From Pseudomonas viridiflava (lineage in GTDB: Bacteria > Pseudomonadota > Gammaproteobacteria > Pseudomonadales > Pseudomonadaceae), in NCBI GenBank assembly GCA_900596015.1, contig UVIF01000020.1, forward strand, positions 41,142 to 105,141: DNA of 64,000 nucleotides. The letters run 5' to 3'. The position numbers and the translations under genes were made by a program. Shown here one piece after another: positions 40,429 through 49,536 of the stretch (position 1 is the first letter of the stretch; every line of letters begins with the position of its first letter). The notes under the pieces are model-generated. The model ran no database searches, was not told the origin of the DNA, and saw only the letters and a list, made by a program, of their open reading frames with translations.

Positions 40429-42426
40429 ATGTATCCACTGCTGCGTCGCCTTTCACTGCTGGGCGGATTGTGCCTGCCGTTGCTCGTCCATGGCGCCGCC
40501 GCCGTGCCCGCCGTGAAGCTGCCGCTCGACGCTGCGCAGAACCAGTGGCTGGATGAGCATCGCACCTTGCGTGTCGGGCTGGTACTGCAGCAGCCCTATG
40601 CGCAACTGGACCGTCGACTGGGCCAGTTGTCCGGCGTCAACGTCGACCTGATGAACTGGCTGGCCAAGGCCATGCAGGTGGAGCTGATCTGGCGCAACTA
40701 CGCCGACCAGCCGGCGCTGGAACAGGGTTTGCGAGCAGGCGAGGTGGACCTGGCGCCCGGTCTTGCGCAAACCCCAGCCGGGTTGAAACTGTGGCAGTTC
40801 TCCGATCCCTACCTGCGCGTGCCGCAGTTGCTGGTGGGCGAGCGCAATGGCGAAGTCGCCATCGATCTCGAGAAGCTTTCCCCCAGTGACCGCGTCGCCG
40901 TGCGCATGCCGGGCGCAGTGGCCGACTATTTGCGCAACACCTACAGCCACCTCAATCTGCAAGGTGTGCCGCTGGAACGGCAGGCCCTGCAATTGCTGCT
41001 TAGCCAGCAGGCACGCTATGCGGTGGTGGACGAGGCGCAGTTGGGCCGGCTGTCCCGCGAGGCCGAGTTCGACGAACTGGTGGTGGTCGGCGACATAGGT
41101 TATCCACAGTTGCTGCGGGTGGCGACGCGGCGCGACTGGCCGCAGTTGGCGCACATCGTCACCGTGGCCTTGGAGTCCCTGCCCGCCAGGGACCTGGAGC
41201 GGCTGCATGAGCGGTGGTTGCAGCCACAGTACCCGCGCCTGAGCGAATCCCGAGGGTTCTGGCAGAACCTGTGCCTGCTGCTGGTGCTGATCGCCGTGGC
41301 CACCATCGCACTGCTGGTCTGGCAGCGCCGCCAGGTCCACGCGCTGGAACGGCAACTACTGGCGGCTCGGGAAGACATTGCCCTGCGCGCGGCGAGTGAG
41401 GAAGCCCTGCGGGTCAACCAGTTCTCCATCGAACAGAGCACGGTCGGCATACTGTGGGTGAACTGGGACAGCCATGTGCGCTACGCCAACCGCGCTGCCG
41501 AGCGCATGCTCGGCTACGGCACCGGCGCGGTGGTGGACAAGCCCCTGGCCGACTTCGAGCCGGGCCTGAGCATGGACCGCTGGCTGAACCTGTGGCGGCT
41601 GGCCCGGGCCAGCGAACACACAGCGCAAACCTTCGAAACCCACTGCGTGCGCGCCGACGGCAGCGTCCTGCCCACCGATGTCTCGCTGAGCTTCCTGCGC
41701 TTTCGCGAAGCCGAGTACCTGGTGGTCTACCTCACCGATGTGACCGAGCGGCGTCGGGCCTTGGCTGCCCTGCAACACAGCGAGGCGCAACTGCGCGAGC
41801 TGTCGGCGCACCTGGAAACCGTGCGCGAGGAAGAAAAGGCGCGCATTGCCCGAGAAGTGCACGACGAACTGGGGCAGATCCTCACGGTACTGAAACTGGA
41901 AACCTCGATGTGCGAGCTGGCCTACGCCGACCTCGATAGCGGGCTCCAGGAACGCCTCAACAGCATGAAGCGCTTGATCGCCCAGTTGTTCCAGCAGGTG
42001 CGCGACGTGGCCACCGCCTTGCGCCCGCCGATACTGGATGCCGGTATTGCCTCGGCGATCGAGTGGCAGGCGCACCGCTTCGAAGAGCGCACCCAGATTC
42101 CCTGCCTGGTCAGCGTTCCGGAACAGTTGCCGCCCCTGGACGACGCCAAGGCCGTGGGCCTTTTTCGCCTGCTGCAAGAGGCGCTGACCAATGTCATTCG
42201 CCACGCCCAGGCGCATACTGTGCAAATCGAGCTCAGCCAGGAAGGCAACGACCTGCGTCTGTCGATCACCGACGATGGCTGCGGCTTCGAACCTGCTCAA
42301 GTGGGCTCGCTGTCGTTCGGCCTGGTAGGCATGCGCGAACGCGTGCTGATGCTCGGTGGCCGGCTTGAACTGAACAGCCTGCTGGGTGAGGGCACTGCCG
42401 TGACGGTCACCGTGCCGTTGAACTGA
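40429..42426 (+). CDS. Hybrid-input sensor histidine kinase (SBP_bac_3-PAS-HisKA_3)
   Basis: 665 residues. A signal sequence is followed by a periplasmic solute-binding domain like that of amino-acid transporters (about 37-260), a membrane helix at about 281-302, a coiled linker, a PAS domain (about 325-440), a HisKA_3 dimerisation domain with phospho-acceptor H478 in REVHDELGQ, and a HATPase_c domain (DDGCGFEP, GLVGMRERV). It probably binds a small nitrogenous solute in the periplasm and signals to the next gene, 35 bp downstream. Confidence 0.93.
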   Translation: MYPLLRRLSLLGGLCLPLLVHGAAAVPAVKLPLDAAQNQWLDEHRTLRVGLVLQQPYAQLDRRLGQLSGVNVDLMNWLAKAMQVELIWRNYADQPALEQGLRAGEVDLAPGLAQTPAGLKLWQFSDPYLRVPQLLVGERNGEVAIDLEKLSPSDRVAVRMPGAVADYLRNTYSHLNLQGVPLERQALQLLLSQQARYAVVDEAQLGRLSREAEFDELVVVGDIGYPQLLRVATRRDWPQLAHIVTVALESLPARDLERLHERWLQPQYPRLSESRGFWQNLCLLLVLIAVATIALLVWQRRQVHALERQLLAAREDIALRAASEEALRVNQFSIEQSTVGILWVNWDSHVRYANRAAERMLGYGTGAVVDKPLADFEPGLSMDRWLNLWRLARASEHTAQTFETHCVRADGSVLPTDVSLSFLRFREAEYLVVYLTDVTERRRALAALQHSEAQLRELSAHLETVREEEKARIAREVHDELGQILTVLKLETSMCELAYADLDSGLQERLNSMKRLIAQLFQQVRDVATALRPPILDAGIASAIEWQAHRFEERTQIPCLVSVPEQLPPLDDAKAVGLFRLLQEALTNVIRHAQAHTVQIELSQEGNDLRLSITDDGCGFEPAQVGSLSFGLVGMRERVLMLGGRLELNSLLGEGTAVTVTVPLN

Positions 42427-42461
42427 GCGCACCGTTGAATTGATTGCTGGAGGGTGACCCG

Positions 42462-43091
42462 TTGATCCGAGTGCTGGTGGCCGAAGACCACACCATCGTG
42501 CGTGAAGGCATCAAGCAACTGATTGCCCTGGCCAAGGACCTGGTAGTGGCAGGGGAGGCAGGCAATGGCGAGCAGTTGCTCGAGATCTTGCGCATCACTC
42601 CTTGCGACGTAGTCCTGCTGGACATCTCCATGCCGGGCGTCAATGGCCTGGAGGCCATTCCACGGATCCGCGCGCTGCCCCATCCGCCGGCCATTCTGGT
42701 GTTGTCCATGCACGACGAGGCACAGATGGCCGCGCGTGCATTGAAAGTCGGCGCGGCCGGTTACGCCACCAAGGACAGCGACCCGGCGCTGCTGCTGACC
42801 GCTATCCGTCGAGTCGCCGCGGGCGGGCGCTACATCGACCCGGCCCTGGCCGACCGCATGGTCTTTGAGGTCGGGCTCACCGATGCCCGGCCGCGGCATG
42901 CCCTGCTGTCGGAGCGCGAGTTTTCGGTATTCGAACGCCTGGCTCGCGGCGCCAATGTCAATGACATCGCCCAGCAGCTGGCCCTGAGCAGCAAAACCAT
43001 CAGCACCCACAAGGCGCGCCTGATGCACAAGCTCAATGTGGCGTCGCTGGCCGAACTGGTGAAGTACGCGATGGAGCACAAGCTGGTCTGA
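42462..43091 (+). CDS. NarL/LuxR-family response regulator
   Basis: 209 residues: a receiver domain with acidic pair AEDHT, phospho-acceptor D54 in LLDISMPG and lysine in YATKDSD, then a LuxR-type helix-turn-helix (LSEREFSVFERLARGANVNDIAQQLALSSKTISTHKARLMHKL). The start is taken as TTG 42462 (MIRVLVAEDH), with GGAGG eight bases upstream; no ATG suits. Cognate partner of the upstream kinase. Confidence 0.93.
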   Translation: MIRVLVAEDHTIVREGIKQLIALAKDLVVAGEAGNGEQLLEILRITPCDVVLLDISMPGVNGLEAIPRIRALPHPPAILVLSMHDEAQMAARALKVGAAGYATKDSDPALLLTAIRRVAAGGRYIDPALADRMVFEVGLTDARPRHALLSEREFSVFERLARGANVNDIAQQLALSSKTISTHKARLMHKLNVASLAELVKYAMEHKLV

Positions 43092-43167
43092 AAACGACAG
43101 TGGCGCCCGGGGTTCTGCCACGCAGCCGCTCTGGCACTTCTCGCCCATGCTCAGGGGCGACATGCCT

Positions 43168-43183
43168 GTAGGGCAATCCCTAC
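43168..43183. promoter_or_regulatory. Perfect inverted repeat upstream of the polyamine-type ABC operon
   Basis: GTAGGG-CAAT-CCCTAC, 110 bp before the transporter ATPase start and 77 bp after the response-regulator stop. A possible promoter lies downstream (TTGCAA, 16 nt, TAGGCT, near 43227-43254). NarL-type regulators bind short inverted repeats, so this is a candidate operator. Confidence 0.45.
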
Positions 43184-43292
43184 CCCGAATCTTCCAACTA
43201 CCCCATGGCAATCTCTCCCAGCCCCCGATTTGCAAGGGTTGCGGCCTTCTCTAGGCTTGATCCCACGGCAGTCATTCAACAAAGGTGTGGGT

Positions 43293-44408
43293 ATGAGCGA
43301 GGCAAGCGCAAGTACGGACGAGATACTCGTCAGCTTCCGTGGCGTGCAGAAAAGCTATGACGGTGAAAACCTCATCGTCAAGGACCTCAATCTGGACATC
43401 CGCAAGGGCGAGTTTCTCACGCTGCTCGGCCCCTCCGGCTCCGGCAAGACCACCAGCCTGATGATGCTGGCAGGCTTCGAAACCCCCACGGCGGGGGAAA
43501 TCCAGCTGTCCGGACGCTCGATCAACCACGTGCCGCCGCACAAGCGTGACATCGGCATGGTGTTCCAGAACTACGCCCTGTTTCCGCACATGACCGTGGC
43601 GGAAAACCTGGGCTTCCCCCTGTCCGTGCGCGGCCTGAGCAAGACCGACATCAGCGAGCGGGTCAAGCGGGTGCTCGGCATGGTCCAGCTCGACGCCTTT
43701 GCCCACCGCTATCCGGCGCAACTGTCCGGCGGGCAGCAACAGCGTGTGGCCCTGGCCCGCGCCCTGGTCTTCGAACCGCAGCTGGTGCTCATGGACGAGC
43801 CGCTGGGTGCCCTGGACAAACAGCTGCGCGAACACATGCAGATGGAGATCAAGCATTTGCACCAGCGCCTGGGCGTCACCGTGGTGTACGTGACTCACGA
43901 TCAGGGCGAGGCGCTGACCATGTCCGACCGCGTGGCCGTGTTCCATCAGGGCGAGATCCAGCAGATCGCCCCACCCCGCGCCCTCTACGAGGAGCCAAAG
44001 AACACCTTCGTCGCCAACTTCATCGGCGAAAACAACCGTATCAACGGGCGTCTGCTCAGCCGCGAGGGCGAGCGCTGCGTCGTCGAGCTGCCGCGGGGTG
44101 AAAAAATCGAGGCGCTGGCGATCAATGTCGGCCAGATAGGGGCGCCGGTGACCCTGTCGATTCGTCCCGAACGGGTTCGCCTGAATGGCCACAGCGGCGA
44201 GTGCATCAACCGCTTCTCGGGGCGAGTCGCCGAATTCATCTACCTGGGCGACCACGTACGTGTGCGCCTGGAGGTGTGCGGCAAGACCGATTTCTTCGTC
44301 AAGCAGCCCATCGCCCAGCTCGACCCGGCGCTGGCCGTGGGCGACGTGGTGCCCTTGGGTTGGCCCCTGGAACACGCCCGCGCGCTGGACCCGCTGTTGG
44401 ATCAGTGA
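43293..44408 (+). CDS. ABC transporter ATP-binding protein, polyamine (PotA) type
   Basis: 371 residues. Walker A GPSGSGKTT, Q-loop MVFQNYALFPHM, signature LSGGQQQRVALARAL, Walker B LVLMDEPLGALD and the switch histidine VTHDQ are all intact. A C-terminal TOBE domain follows. It powers uptake with the next three genes. ATG 43293 has AAGGTG upstream. The exact substrate (putrescine, spermidine or a related amine) is not readable from the ATPase. Confidence 0.92.
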   Translation: MSEASASTDEILVSFRGVQKSYDGENLIVKDLNLDIRKGEFLTLLGPSGSGKTTSLMMLAGFETPTAGEIQLSGRSINHVPPHKRDIGMVFQNYALFPHMTVAENLGFPLSVRGLSKTDISERVKRVLGMVQLDAFAHRYPAQLSGGQQQRVALARALVFEPQLVLMDEPLGALDKQLREHMQMEIKHLHQRLGVTVVYVTHDQGEALTMSDRVAVFHQGEIQQIAPPRALYEEPKNTFVANFIGENNRINGRLLSREGERCVVELPRGEKIEALAINVGQIGAPVTLSIRPERVRLNGHSGECINRFSGRVAEFIYLGDHVRVRLEVCGKTDFFVKQPIAQLDPALAVGDVVPLGWPLEHARALDPLLDQ

Positions 44409-44504
44409 GGGTTTCACCGCTGAAATCGCTGCAACCGTACCAAAACGATCAGAGGCGAACCATCGCCCCGCGCTTGACCCACCTGCACTTGGAGAGACGA
44501 TTAA

Positions 44505-45539
44505 ATGCTCAAGCACTTGAAATTGACCGGGCTGACGCTCGGCCTGTTCTGGGCCGGCCAGGCGTTGGCCGCTACCGACCTGACCGTGGTGTCTTTCGGC
44601 GGGGCCAACAAGGCCGCGCAGGTCAAGGCGTTCTACGAACCGTGGGAAAAGGCCGGCTCCGGCAAGATCGTCGCCGGTGAGTACAACGGCGAAATGGCCA
44701 AGGTCAAGGCCATGGTCGATACCAAGAGCGTGTCCTGGGACCTGGTGGAAGTGGAGTCGCCCGAGCTGTCCCGCGGCTGTGACGAAGACATGTTCGAAGA
44801 ACTCGACCCGGCGCTGTTCGGCAAGCCGGAAGACTTCGTCAAGGGTGCTGTCCAGACCTGCGGTATAGGTTTCTTCGTCTGGTCCACGGTGCTGGCCTAC
44901 AACGCCGACAAGCTCAAGACTGCGCCCACTGGCTGGACCGATTTCTGGAACACCAAGGAATTTCCCGGCAAGCGTGGCTTGCGCAAGGGTGCCAAGTACA
45001 CCCTGGAATTCGCCCTGATGGCTGACGGCGTGGCGCCCAAGGACGTGTATTCGGTGCTCGCCACCAAGGCCGGCCAGGACCGCGCCTTCAAGAAACTCGA
45101 TGAACTCAAGCCCAGCATCCAGTGGTGGGAAGCCGGTGCCCAGCCGCCGCAGTACCTGGCCTCCGGCGATGTGGTCATGAGCTCGGCCTACAACGGGCGC
45201 ATCGCTGCCGTGCAGAAGGAGAGCAACCTGAAAGTGGTCTGGAACGGTGGCATCTATGACTTCGACGCCTGGGCCATTCCCAAGGGTGCGAAGAATGTCG
45301 AGGCCGCCAAGAAATTCATCGCCTGGTCGGTCGCGCCGCAGCAGCAGAAAACCTACTCGGAAAACATCGCCTACGGCCCTGCCAATACCCAGGCCGTGCC
45401 GCTGCTGAACAAGGACATTCTCAAGGACATGCCGACCACGCCGGAAAACATCGTCAATCAGGTGCAGATCGACGTGAGCTTCTGGGCCGACAACGGCGAG
45501 CAACTGGAACAGCGCTTCAATGCCTGGGCTGCCAAGTAA
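44505..45539 (+). CDS. Periplasmic substrate-binding protein, PotD/PotF-like
   Basis: 344 residues. A signal peptide ends near GQALA-ATDL, and the mature part is an extracellular solute-binding family 1/8 fold (LTVVSFGGANKAAQVKAFYEPWEK). It captures the substrate, likely a polyamine or related compound, and delivers it to the two permeases. GGAG precedes the ATG. 96 bp after the ATPase gene. Confidence 0.9.
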   Translation: MLKHLKLTGLTLGLFWAGQALAATDLTVVSFGGANKAAQVKAFYEPWEKAGSGKIVAGEYNGEMAKVKAMVDTKSVSWDLVEVESPELSRGCDEDMFEELDPALFGKPEDFVKGAVQTCGIGFFVWSTVLAYNADKLKTAPTGWTDFWNTKEFPGKRGLRKGAKYTLEFALMADGVAPKDVYSVLATKAGQDRAFKKLDELKPSIQWWEAGAQPPQYLASGDVVMSSAYNGRIAAVQKESNLKVVWNGGIYDFDAWAIPKGAKNVEAAKKFIAWSVAPQQQKTYSENIAYGPANTQAVPLLNKDILKDMPTTPENIVNQVQIDVSFWADNGEQLEQRFNAWAAK

Positions 45540-45617
45540 AACGCGTCGCGGCAACGCTGTCATGGGCGCGCCTGCCGGGCGCGCCTTTCTAGACCTGAAT
45601 GATTTGCGGAGTTGACC

Positions 45618-46865
45618 ATGGCCGTCGCAGTGCCTCTCAAACAGGACGCCAGCCTCACCTTGAAACAGCGCCTGTCCCGGGCCGAACGACTCAACCGCTG
45701 GAAAGCCCAGGCGTTGATTGCGCCGCTGGTGTTGTTCCTGCTGCTGGTGTTTCTGGTGCCCATCGCCGCGCTCTTGTACAAAAGCGTTGGCAACCCCGAA
45801 GTGGTCGAAGGCATGCCGCGCACCGTGGCGGCCGTGACCGCGTGGGACGGGAAGGGCCTGCCCGACGAACCGGTGTACCGGTCACTGGCCGAGGACCTCG
45901 CCGAATCGCGCAAGAATCAAAGTCTGGGCGATCTGTCCAAGCGTCTGAACATGGAGCTGGCCGGCTACCGCAGCCTGCTGGCGAAAACCGCTCGTGCCCT
46001 GCCGTTCAAGACCGAACCGGCCTCCTACAAAGAGGCGCTGCAGGCACTCGACGAGCGCTGGGGCGACCCAGCCTACTGGCAGGCGATCCGCCGCAACACC
46101 AGCGCCATCACGCCGTTCTACCTGCTGGCGGCGGTCGATCACCGCATCGACGATCTCGGCGAAGTGGCCCCCGCCACGCCGGACCAGGCCATCTACCTGG
46201 ACATCTTCGCCCGCACGTTCTGGATGGGGCTGGTAATCACCGCCATCTGCCTGGCGCTGGCCTATCCCTTGGCCTATCTGCTGGCCAACCTGCCGACCCG
46301 GCAGAGCAACCTGCTGATGATCCTGGTGCTGCTGCCGTTCTGGACGTCCATCCTGGTGCGTGTCGCCGCGTGGATCGTGCTGCTGCAATCGGGCGGCCTG
46401 ATCAACAGCGCGCTGATGGCCATGGGCATCATCGATAAACCGCTGGAGCTGGTGTTCAACCGCGCCGGGGTCTATATCTCCATGGTGCACATCCTCCTGC
46501 CGTTCATGATCCTGCCCATCTACAGCGTGATGAAAGGCATTTCGCCTACCTACATGCGTGCGGCCATTTCCTTGGGTTGTCATCCGTTCGCCAGCTTTTG
46601 GCGGGTGTACTTCCCGCAGACCTACGCCGGGGTTGGCGCAGGCTGCCTGCTGGTGTTCATCCTGGCCATCGGCTACTACATCACTCCGGCGCTGCTGGGC
46701 AGCCCCAACGACCAGATGGTCAGCTATTTCGTGGCTTTCTACACCAACACCAGCATCAACTGGGGAATGGCAACCGCGCTGGGCGGCCTGCTGCTTCTGG
46801 CCACCGTGGTGTTGTACTTGATCTATAGCTGGCTGGTCGGCGCCAGCCGCCTGCGTCTGAGCTGA
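45618..46865 (+). CDS. ABC transporter permease, PotB type with long first periplasmic loop
   Basis: 415 residues, longer than PotB proteins of about 290. A first helix (about 37-58) is followed by a soluble loop of about 140 residues before the remaining five helices. The EAA-like coupling segment is AAISLGCHPFASFWRVYFPQT. I chose ATG 45618 over a TTG at 45612 because GGAG spacing is better. It forms the channel with the next gene. Confidence 0.9.
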   Translation: MAVAVPLKQDASLTLKQRLSRAERLNRWKAQALIAPLVLFLLLVFLVPIAALLYKSVGNPEVVEGMPRTVAAVTAWDGKGLPDEPVYRSLAEDLAESRKNQSLGDLSKRLNMELAGYRSLLAKTARALPFKTEPASYKEALQALDERWGDPAYWQAIRRNTSAITPFYLLAAVDHRIDDLGEVAPATPDQAIYLDIFARTFWMGLVITAICLALAYPLAYLLANLPTRQSNLLMILVLLPFWTSILVRVAAWIVLLQSGGLINSALMAMGIIDKPLELVFNRAGVYISMVHILLPFMILPIYSVMKGISPTYMRAAISLGCHPFASFWRVYFPQTYAGVGAGCLLVFILAIGYYITPALLGSPNDQMVSYFVAFYTNTSINWGMATALGGLLLLATVVLYLIYSWLVGASRLRLS

Positions 46866-46876
46866 GGAACACTGTC

Positions 46877-47704
46877 ATGACGAGCCCTTACCTGTCGCCC
46901 ATCGAACGCCTGTGGTTCTACACCCTGCGAATCCTGTGCGGCTTGATTCTGCTGTTCCTGATCCTGCCGGTACTGGTGATCATTCCGCTGTCGTTCAACT
47001 CCGGCAGTTTTCTGGTGTATCCCCTGCAGGGATTTTCGCTGCACTGGTACCAGGATTTCTTCGGTTCGGCAGAATGGATGCGCGCGTTGCGCAACAGCGT
47101 GATCATCGCCCCGGCCGCCACGGTCGTCGCGATGATCTTCGGTACCCTGGCAGCAATCGGTCTGACCCGTGGCGACTTTCCCGGCAAGTCCCTGGTGATG
47201 GCCCTGGTCATTTCGCCGATGGTGGTACCGGTGGTGATCATCGGCGTGGCCAGTTACCTGTTCTTCGCGCCGCTGGGCATGGGCAACAGCTTTCTCTCGC
47301 TGATCGTGGTGCACGCAGTGCTGGGTGTACCGTTCGTGATCATCACGGTGTCGGCGACGCTGCAGGGTTTCAACCACAACCTGGTGCGGGCGGCGGCCAG
47401 CCTTGGCGCCTCGCCGCTGACCACGTTCCGCCGGGTGACCCTGCCGTTGATTGCACCGGGGGTGATTTCCGGCGCGCTGTTCGCCTTTGCCACCTCGTTC
47501 GATGAAGTGGTGGTGACCCTGTTCCTGGCCGGGCCGGAGCAGGCCACCTTGCCACGGCAGATGTTCAGCGGCATCCGCGAAAACCTCAGCCCGACCATCG
47601 CCGCCGCGGCCACCCTGTTGATCGTCTTCTCGGTGTTGCTGCTGCTGGTACTGGAATGGCTGCGCGGCCGCGGCGAAAAGCTGCGCACCGCCGCCGTCCA
47701 GTAG
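46877..47704 (+). CDS. ABC transporter permease, PotC type
   Basis: 275 residues, six membrane helices, BPD_transp_1 domain with coupling segment AAASLGASPLTTFRRVTLPL. The gene begins 11 bp after the partner permease and ends the transporter operon, which is followed by a REP cluster. Confidence 0.92.
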   Translation: MTSPYLSPIERLWFYTLRILCGLILLFLILPVLVIIPLSFNSGSFLVYPLQGFSLHWYQDFFGSAEWMRALRNSVIIAPAATVVAMIFGTLAAIGLTRGDFPGKSLVMALVISPMVVPVVIIGVASYLFFAPLGMGNSFLSLIVVHAVLGVPFVIITVSATLQGFNHNLVRAAASLGASPLTTFRRVTLPLIAPGVISGALFAFATSFDEVVVTLFLAGPEQATLPRQMFSGIRENLSPTIAAAATLLIVFSVLLLLVLEWLRGRGEKLRTAAVQ

Positions 47705-47731
47705 CGCACCCGATGAGCACTCCTATTATCC

Positions 47732-47880
47732 CGTAGGAGCGGTCATCGGCCGCGAAAGGCCCCCCCCGCTGTCCCAGGCAAACCGCGTCGTCCTTTTCGC
47801 GGCCACAGACCGCTCCTACGACACCGGACAAAGGCCTCCGTAGGAGCGGTCATCGGCCGCGAAAGGCCCCCCCCCGCTGT
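47732..47880. repeat. Cluster of three REP elements (direct-inverted-direct)
   Basis: REP copies at 47732-47760 (+), 47793-47820 (-) and 47839-47867 (+). The first and third are identical over the REP core and share flanks (a C tract, then GCTGTCCC), so they look like a local duplication. The C tract after the core has eight residues in the first copy and nine in the third. The rest of 47705-47987 holds no gene. Confidence 0.8.
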
Positions 47881-47987
47881 CCCTGACAAACCACAGCGAA
47901 TCCTGATCTGCTCCGGCGCAATTCGCCCGTCCATGCCACCTGAGCTACAATGCGCGCCACCGTGATTCCAGCCTGAATAGGTGCGCC

Positions 47988-48662
47988 ATGCAGCCCTTCG
48001 CAATTGCCCCGTCCATCCTCTCCGCGGACTTCGCCCGCCTGGGCGAGGAAGTCGATAACGTGCTCGCCGCAGGCGCCGATATCGTTCACTTCGATGTGAT
48101 GGACAACCACTATGTCCCCAACCTCACCATCGGCCCGATGGTGTGTGCGGCGCTGCGCAAATACGGCGTCAGCGCGCCCATCGATGTGCACCTGATGGTC
48201 AGCCCGGTCGACCGCATCATCGGCGACTTCATCGAGGCAGGTGCCAGCTACATCACCTTCCACCCCGAGGCGACCCAGCACATCGACCGCTCGCTGCAAT
48301 TGATCCGCGAGGGCGGCTGCAAGGCCGGTCTGGTATTCAACCCCGCCACGCCGCTGAACCTGCTCGAATACGTCATGGACAAGGTCGACATGATCCTCTT
48401 GATGAGCGTCAACCCCGGCTTCGGCGGCCAGAAGTTCATTCCCGGCACCCTGAACAAGCTGCGCGAAGCCCGCGCCCTGATCGACGCCAGCGGCCGCGAC
48501 ATCCGCCTGGAAATCGACGGTGGCGTCAACGTCGCCAACATCCGCGAGATCGCCGCAGCCGGAGCCGACACTTTCGTTGCCGGCTCGGCCATCTTCAACG
48601 CGCCGGACTACCGCCATGTGATCGAGCAAATGCGCACGGAATTGACGCTGGCTCGTTCATGA
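47988..48662 (+). CDS. rpe: Ribulose-phosphate 3-epimerase
   Basis: 224-residue TIM-barrel enzyme: [34 protein letters not shown] with the catalytic aspartate, [20 protein letters not shown] and the late VAGSAIF motif. It interconverts ribulose-5-P and xylulose-5-P in the pentose phosphate pathway. Its TGA overlaps the gph ATG. Confidence 0.97.
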   Translation: MQPFAIAPSILSADFARLGEEVDNVLAAGADIVHFDVMDNHYVPNLTIGPMVCAALRKYGVSAPIDVHLMVSPVDRIIGDFIEAGASYITFHPEATQHIDRSLQLIREGGCKAGLVFNPATPLNLLEYVMDKVDMILLMSVNPGFGGQKFIPGTLNKLREARALIDASGRDIRLEIDGGVNVANIREIAAAGADTFVAGSAIFNAPDYRHVIEQMRTELTLARS

Positions 48663-49477
48663 GTGCCATGGAGCGGCTGTTTCCCGGCGGCCTGCCACGG
48701 CTGGTGATGTTCGACCTGGACGGCACGCTGGCGGATTCCGTACCCGATCTGGCCGCCGCCGTCGACACCATGCTGGCCCAGCTGGGGCGCGCGCCGGCGG
48801 GGCTCGAAGCTGTCCGCGAATGGGTCGGCAACGGTGCCCGCGTGCTGGTTCGCCGCGCGCTCGCGGGTGGCCTCGACCATCAGCACGTGGGCGAGGCGGA
48901 AACCGCGCACGCCCTCGAGCTTTTCTCGGCGGCCTATGCGTCCAGCCATGCCTTGACCCAGGTCTACCCAGGCGTGCACGAAACGCTTAAATGGCTGCAC
49001 AAGAAACGCGTGAAAATGGCCCTGATCACCAACAAGCCGGAGCGCTTCGTCGCCCCCTTGCTGGACCAGATGGGCCTGGGACGCTATTTCAAGTGGATCA
49101 TTGGCGGCGACACGCTGCCCCAGCAGAAGCCCGATCCAGCTGCCCTGTTTTTCGTCATGAAAATGGCCAAGGTCAAGGCGCAGCATTCATTGTTCGTCGG
49201 CGATTCACGCAGCGACGTGCAGGCGGCCAAGGCTGCCGGCGTGGCCTGTATCGCGCTCAGCTACGGCTACAATCATGGGCGGCCGATCGCCGAAGAATCA
49301 CCGGCGCTGGTGATCGACGATCTGCGCGCGCTGATGCCTGGTTGCTTCGATCCGGCCACTGGGATAACGTTGGCCAACGGCAAATCCCCCGCTCATAGAG
49401 ATTCCATCGTGGTGGTCACTCGCAAACTCTGGATGAAAGTCATCAAGGCCCTGGCCCGCTGGCGTTGGCGCGCCTGA
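48659..49477 (+). CDS. gph: Phosphoglycolate phosphatase, with C-terminal extension
   Basis: 272 residues. HAD fold: nucleophile [11 protein letters not shown], motif II LITNK, KPDP and [12 protein letters not shown]. It dephosphorylates 2-phosphoglycolate arising from DNA repair. The catalytic domain ends near LRALMPGC (about residue 229). A tail of about 43 residues follows whose last 14 ([14 protein letters not shown]) look like a trp operon leader peptide just before trpE. Translation is coupled to rpe (ATGA). Confidence 0.93.
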   Translation: MSAMERLFPGGLPRLVMFDLDGTLADSVPDLAAAVDTMLAQLGRAPAGLEAVREWVGNGARVLVRRALAGGLDHQHVGEAETAHALELFSAAYASSHALTQVYPGVHETLKWLHKKRVKMALITNKPERFVAPLLDQMGLGRYFKWIIGGDTLPQQKPDPAALFFVMKMAKVKAQHSLFVGDSRSDVQAAKAAGVACIALSYGYNHGRPIAEESPALVIDDLRALMPGCFDPATGITLANGKSPAHRDSIVVVTRKLWMKVIKALARWRWRA

Positions 49478-49536
49478 CTTTTCCGTTCCAACGTTTGCCC
49501 ACAGACCGTTCGACCCCTCCATCACGAGGCTGAATC
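49433..49536 (+). promoter_or_regulatory. Candidate trpE leader peptide and attenuation region
   Basis: ATG at 49433 opens a 14-codon frame, in frame with the gph end, with two Trp codons (49460-49462 and 49466-49468) and stop TGA 49475-49477. CGTTGG (49463-49468) can pair with CCAACG (49488-49493), placing the Trp codons in a hairpin. CCTC (49516-49519) can pair with the trpE ribosome site GAGG (49526-49529). No terminator with a T run is visible. Confidence 0.45.

Noticed and set aside
43272..45563. Open frame of 763 codons on the minus strand
   Set aside because: Antisense to the transporter ATPase and binding-protein genes, which have clear motifs and ribosome sites.
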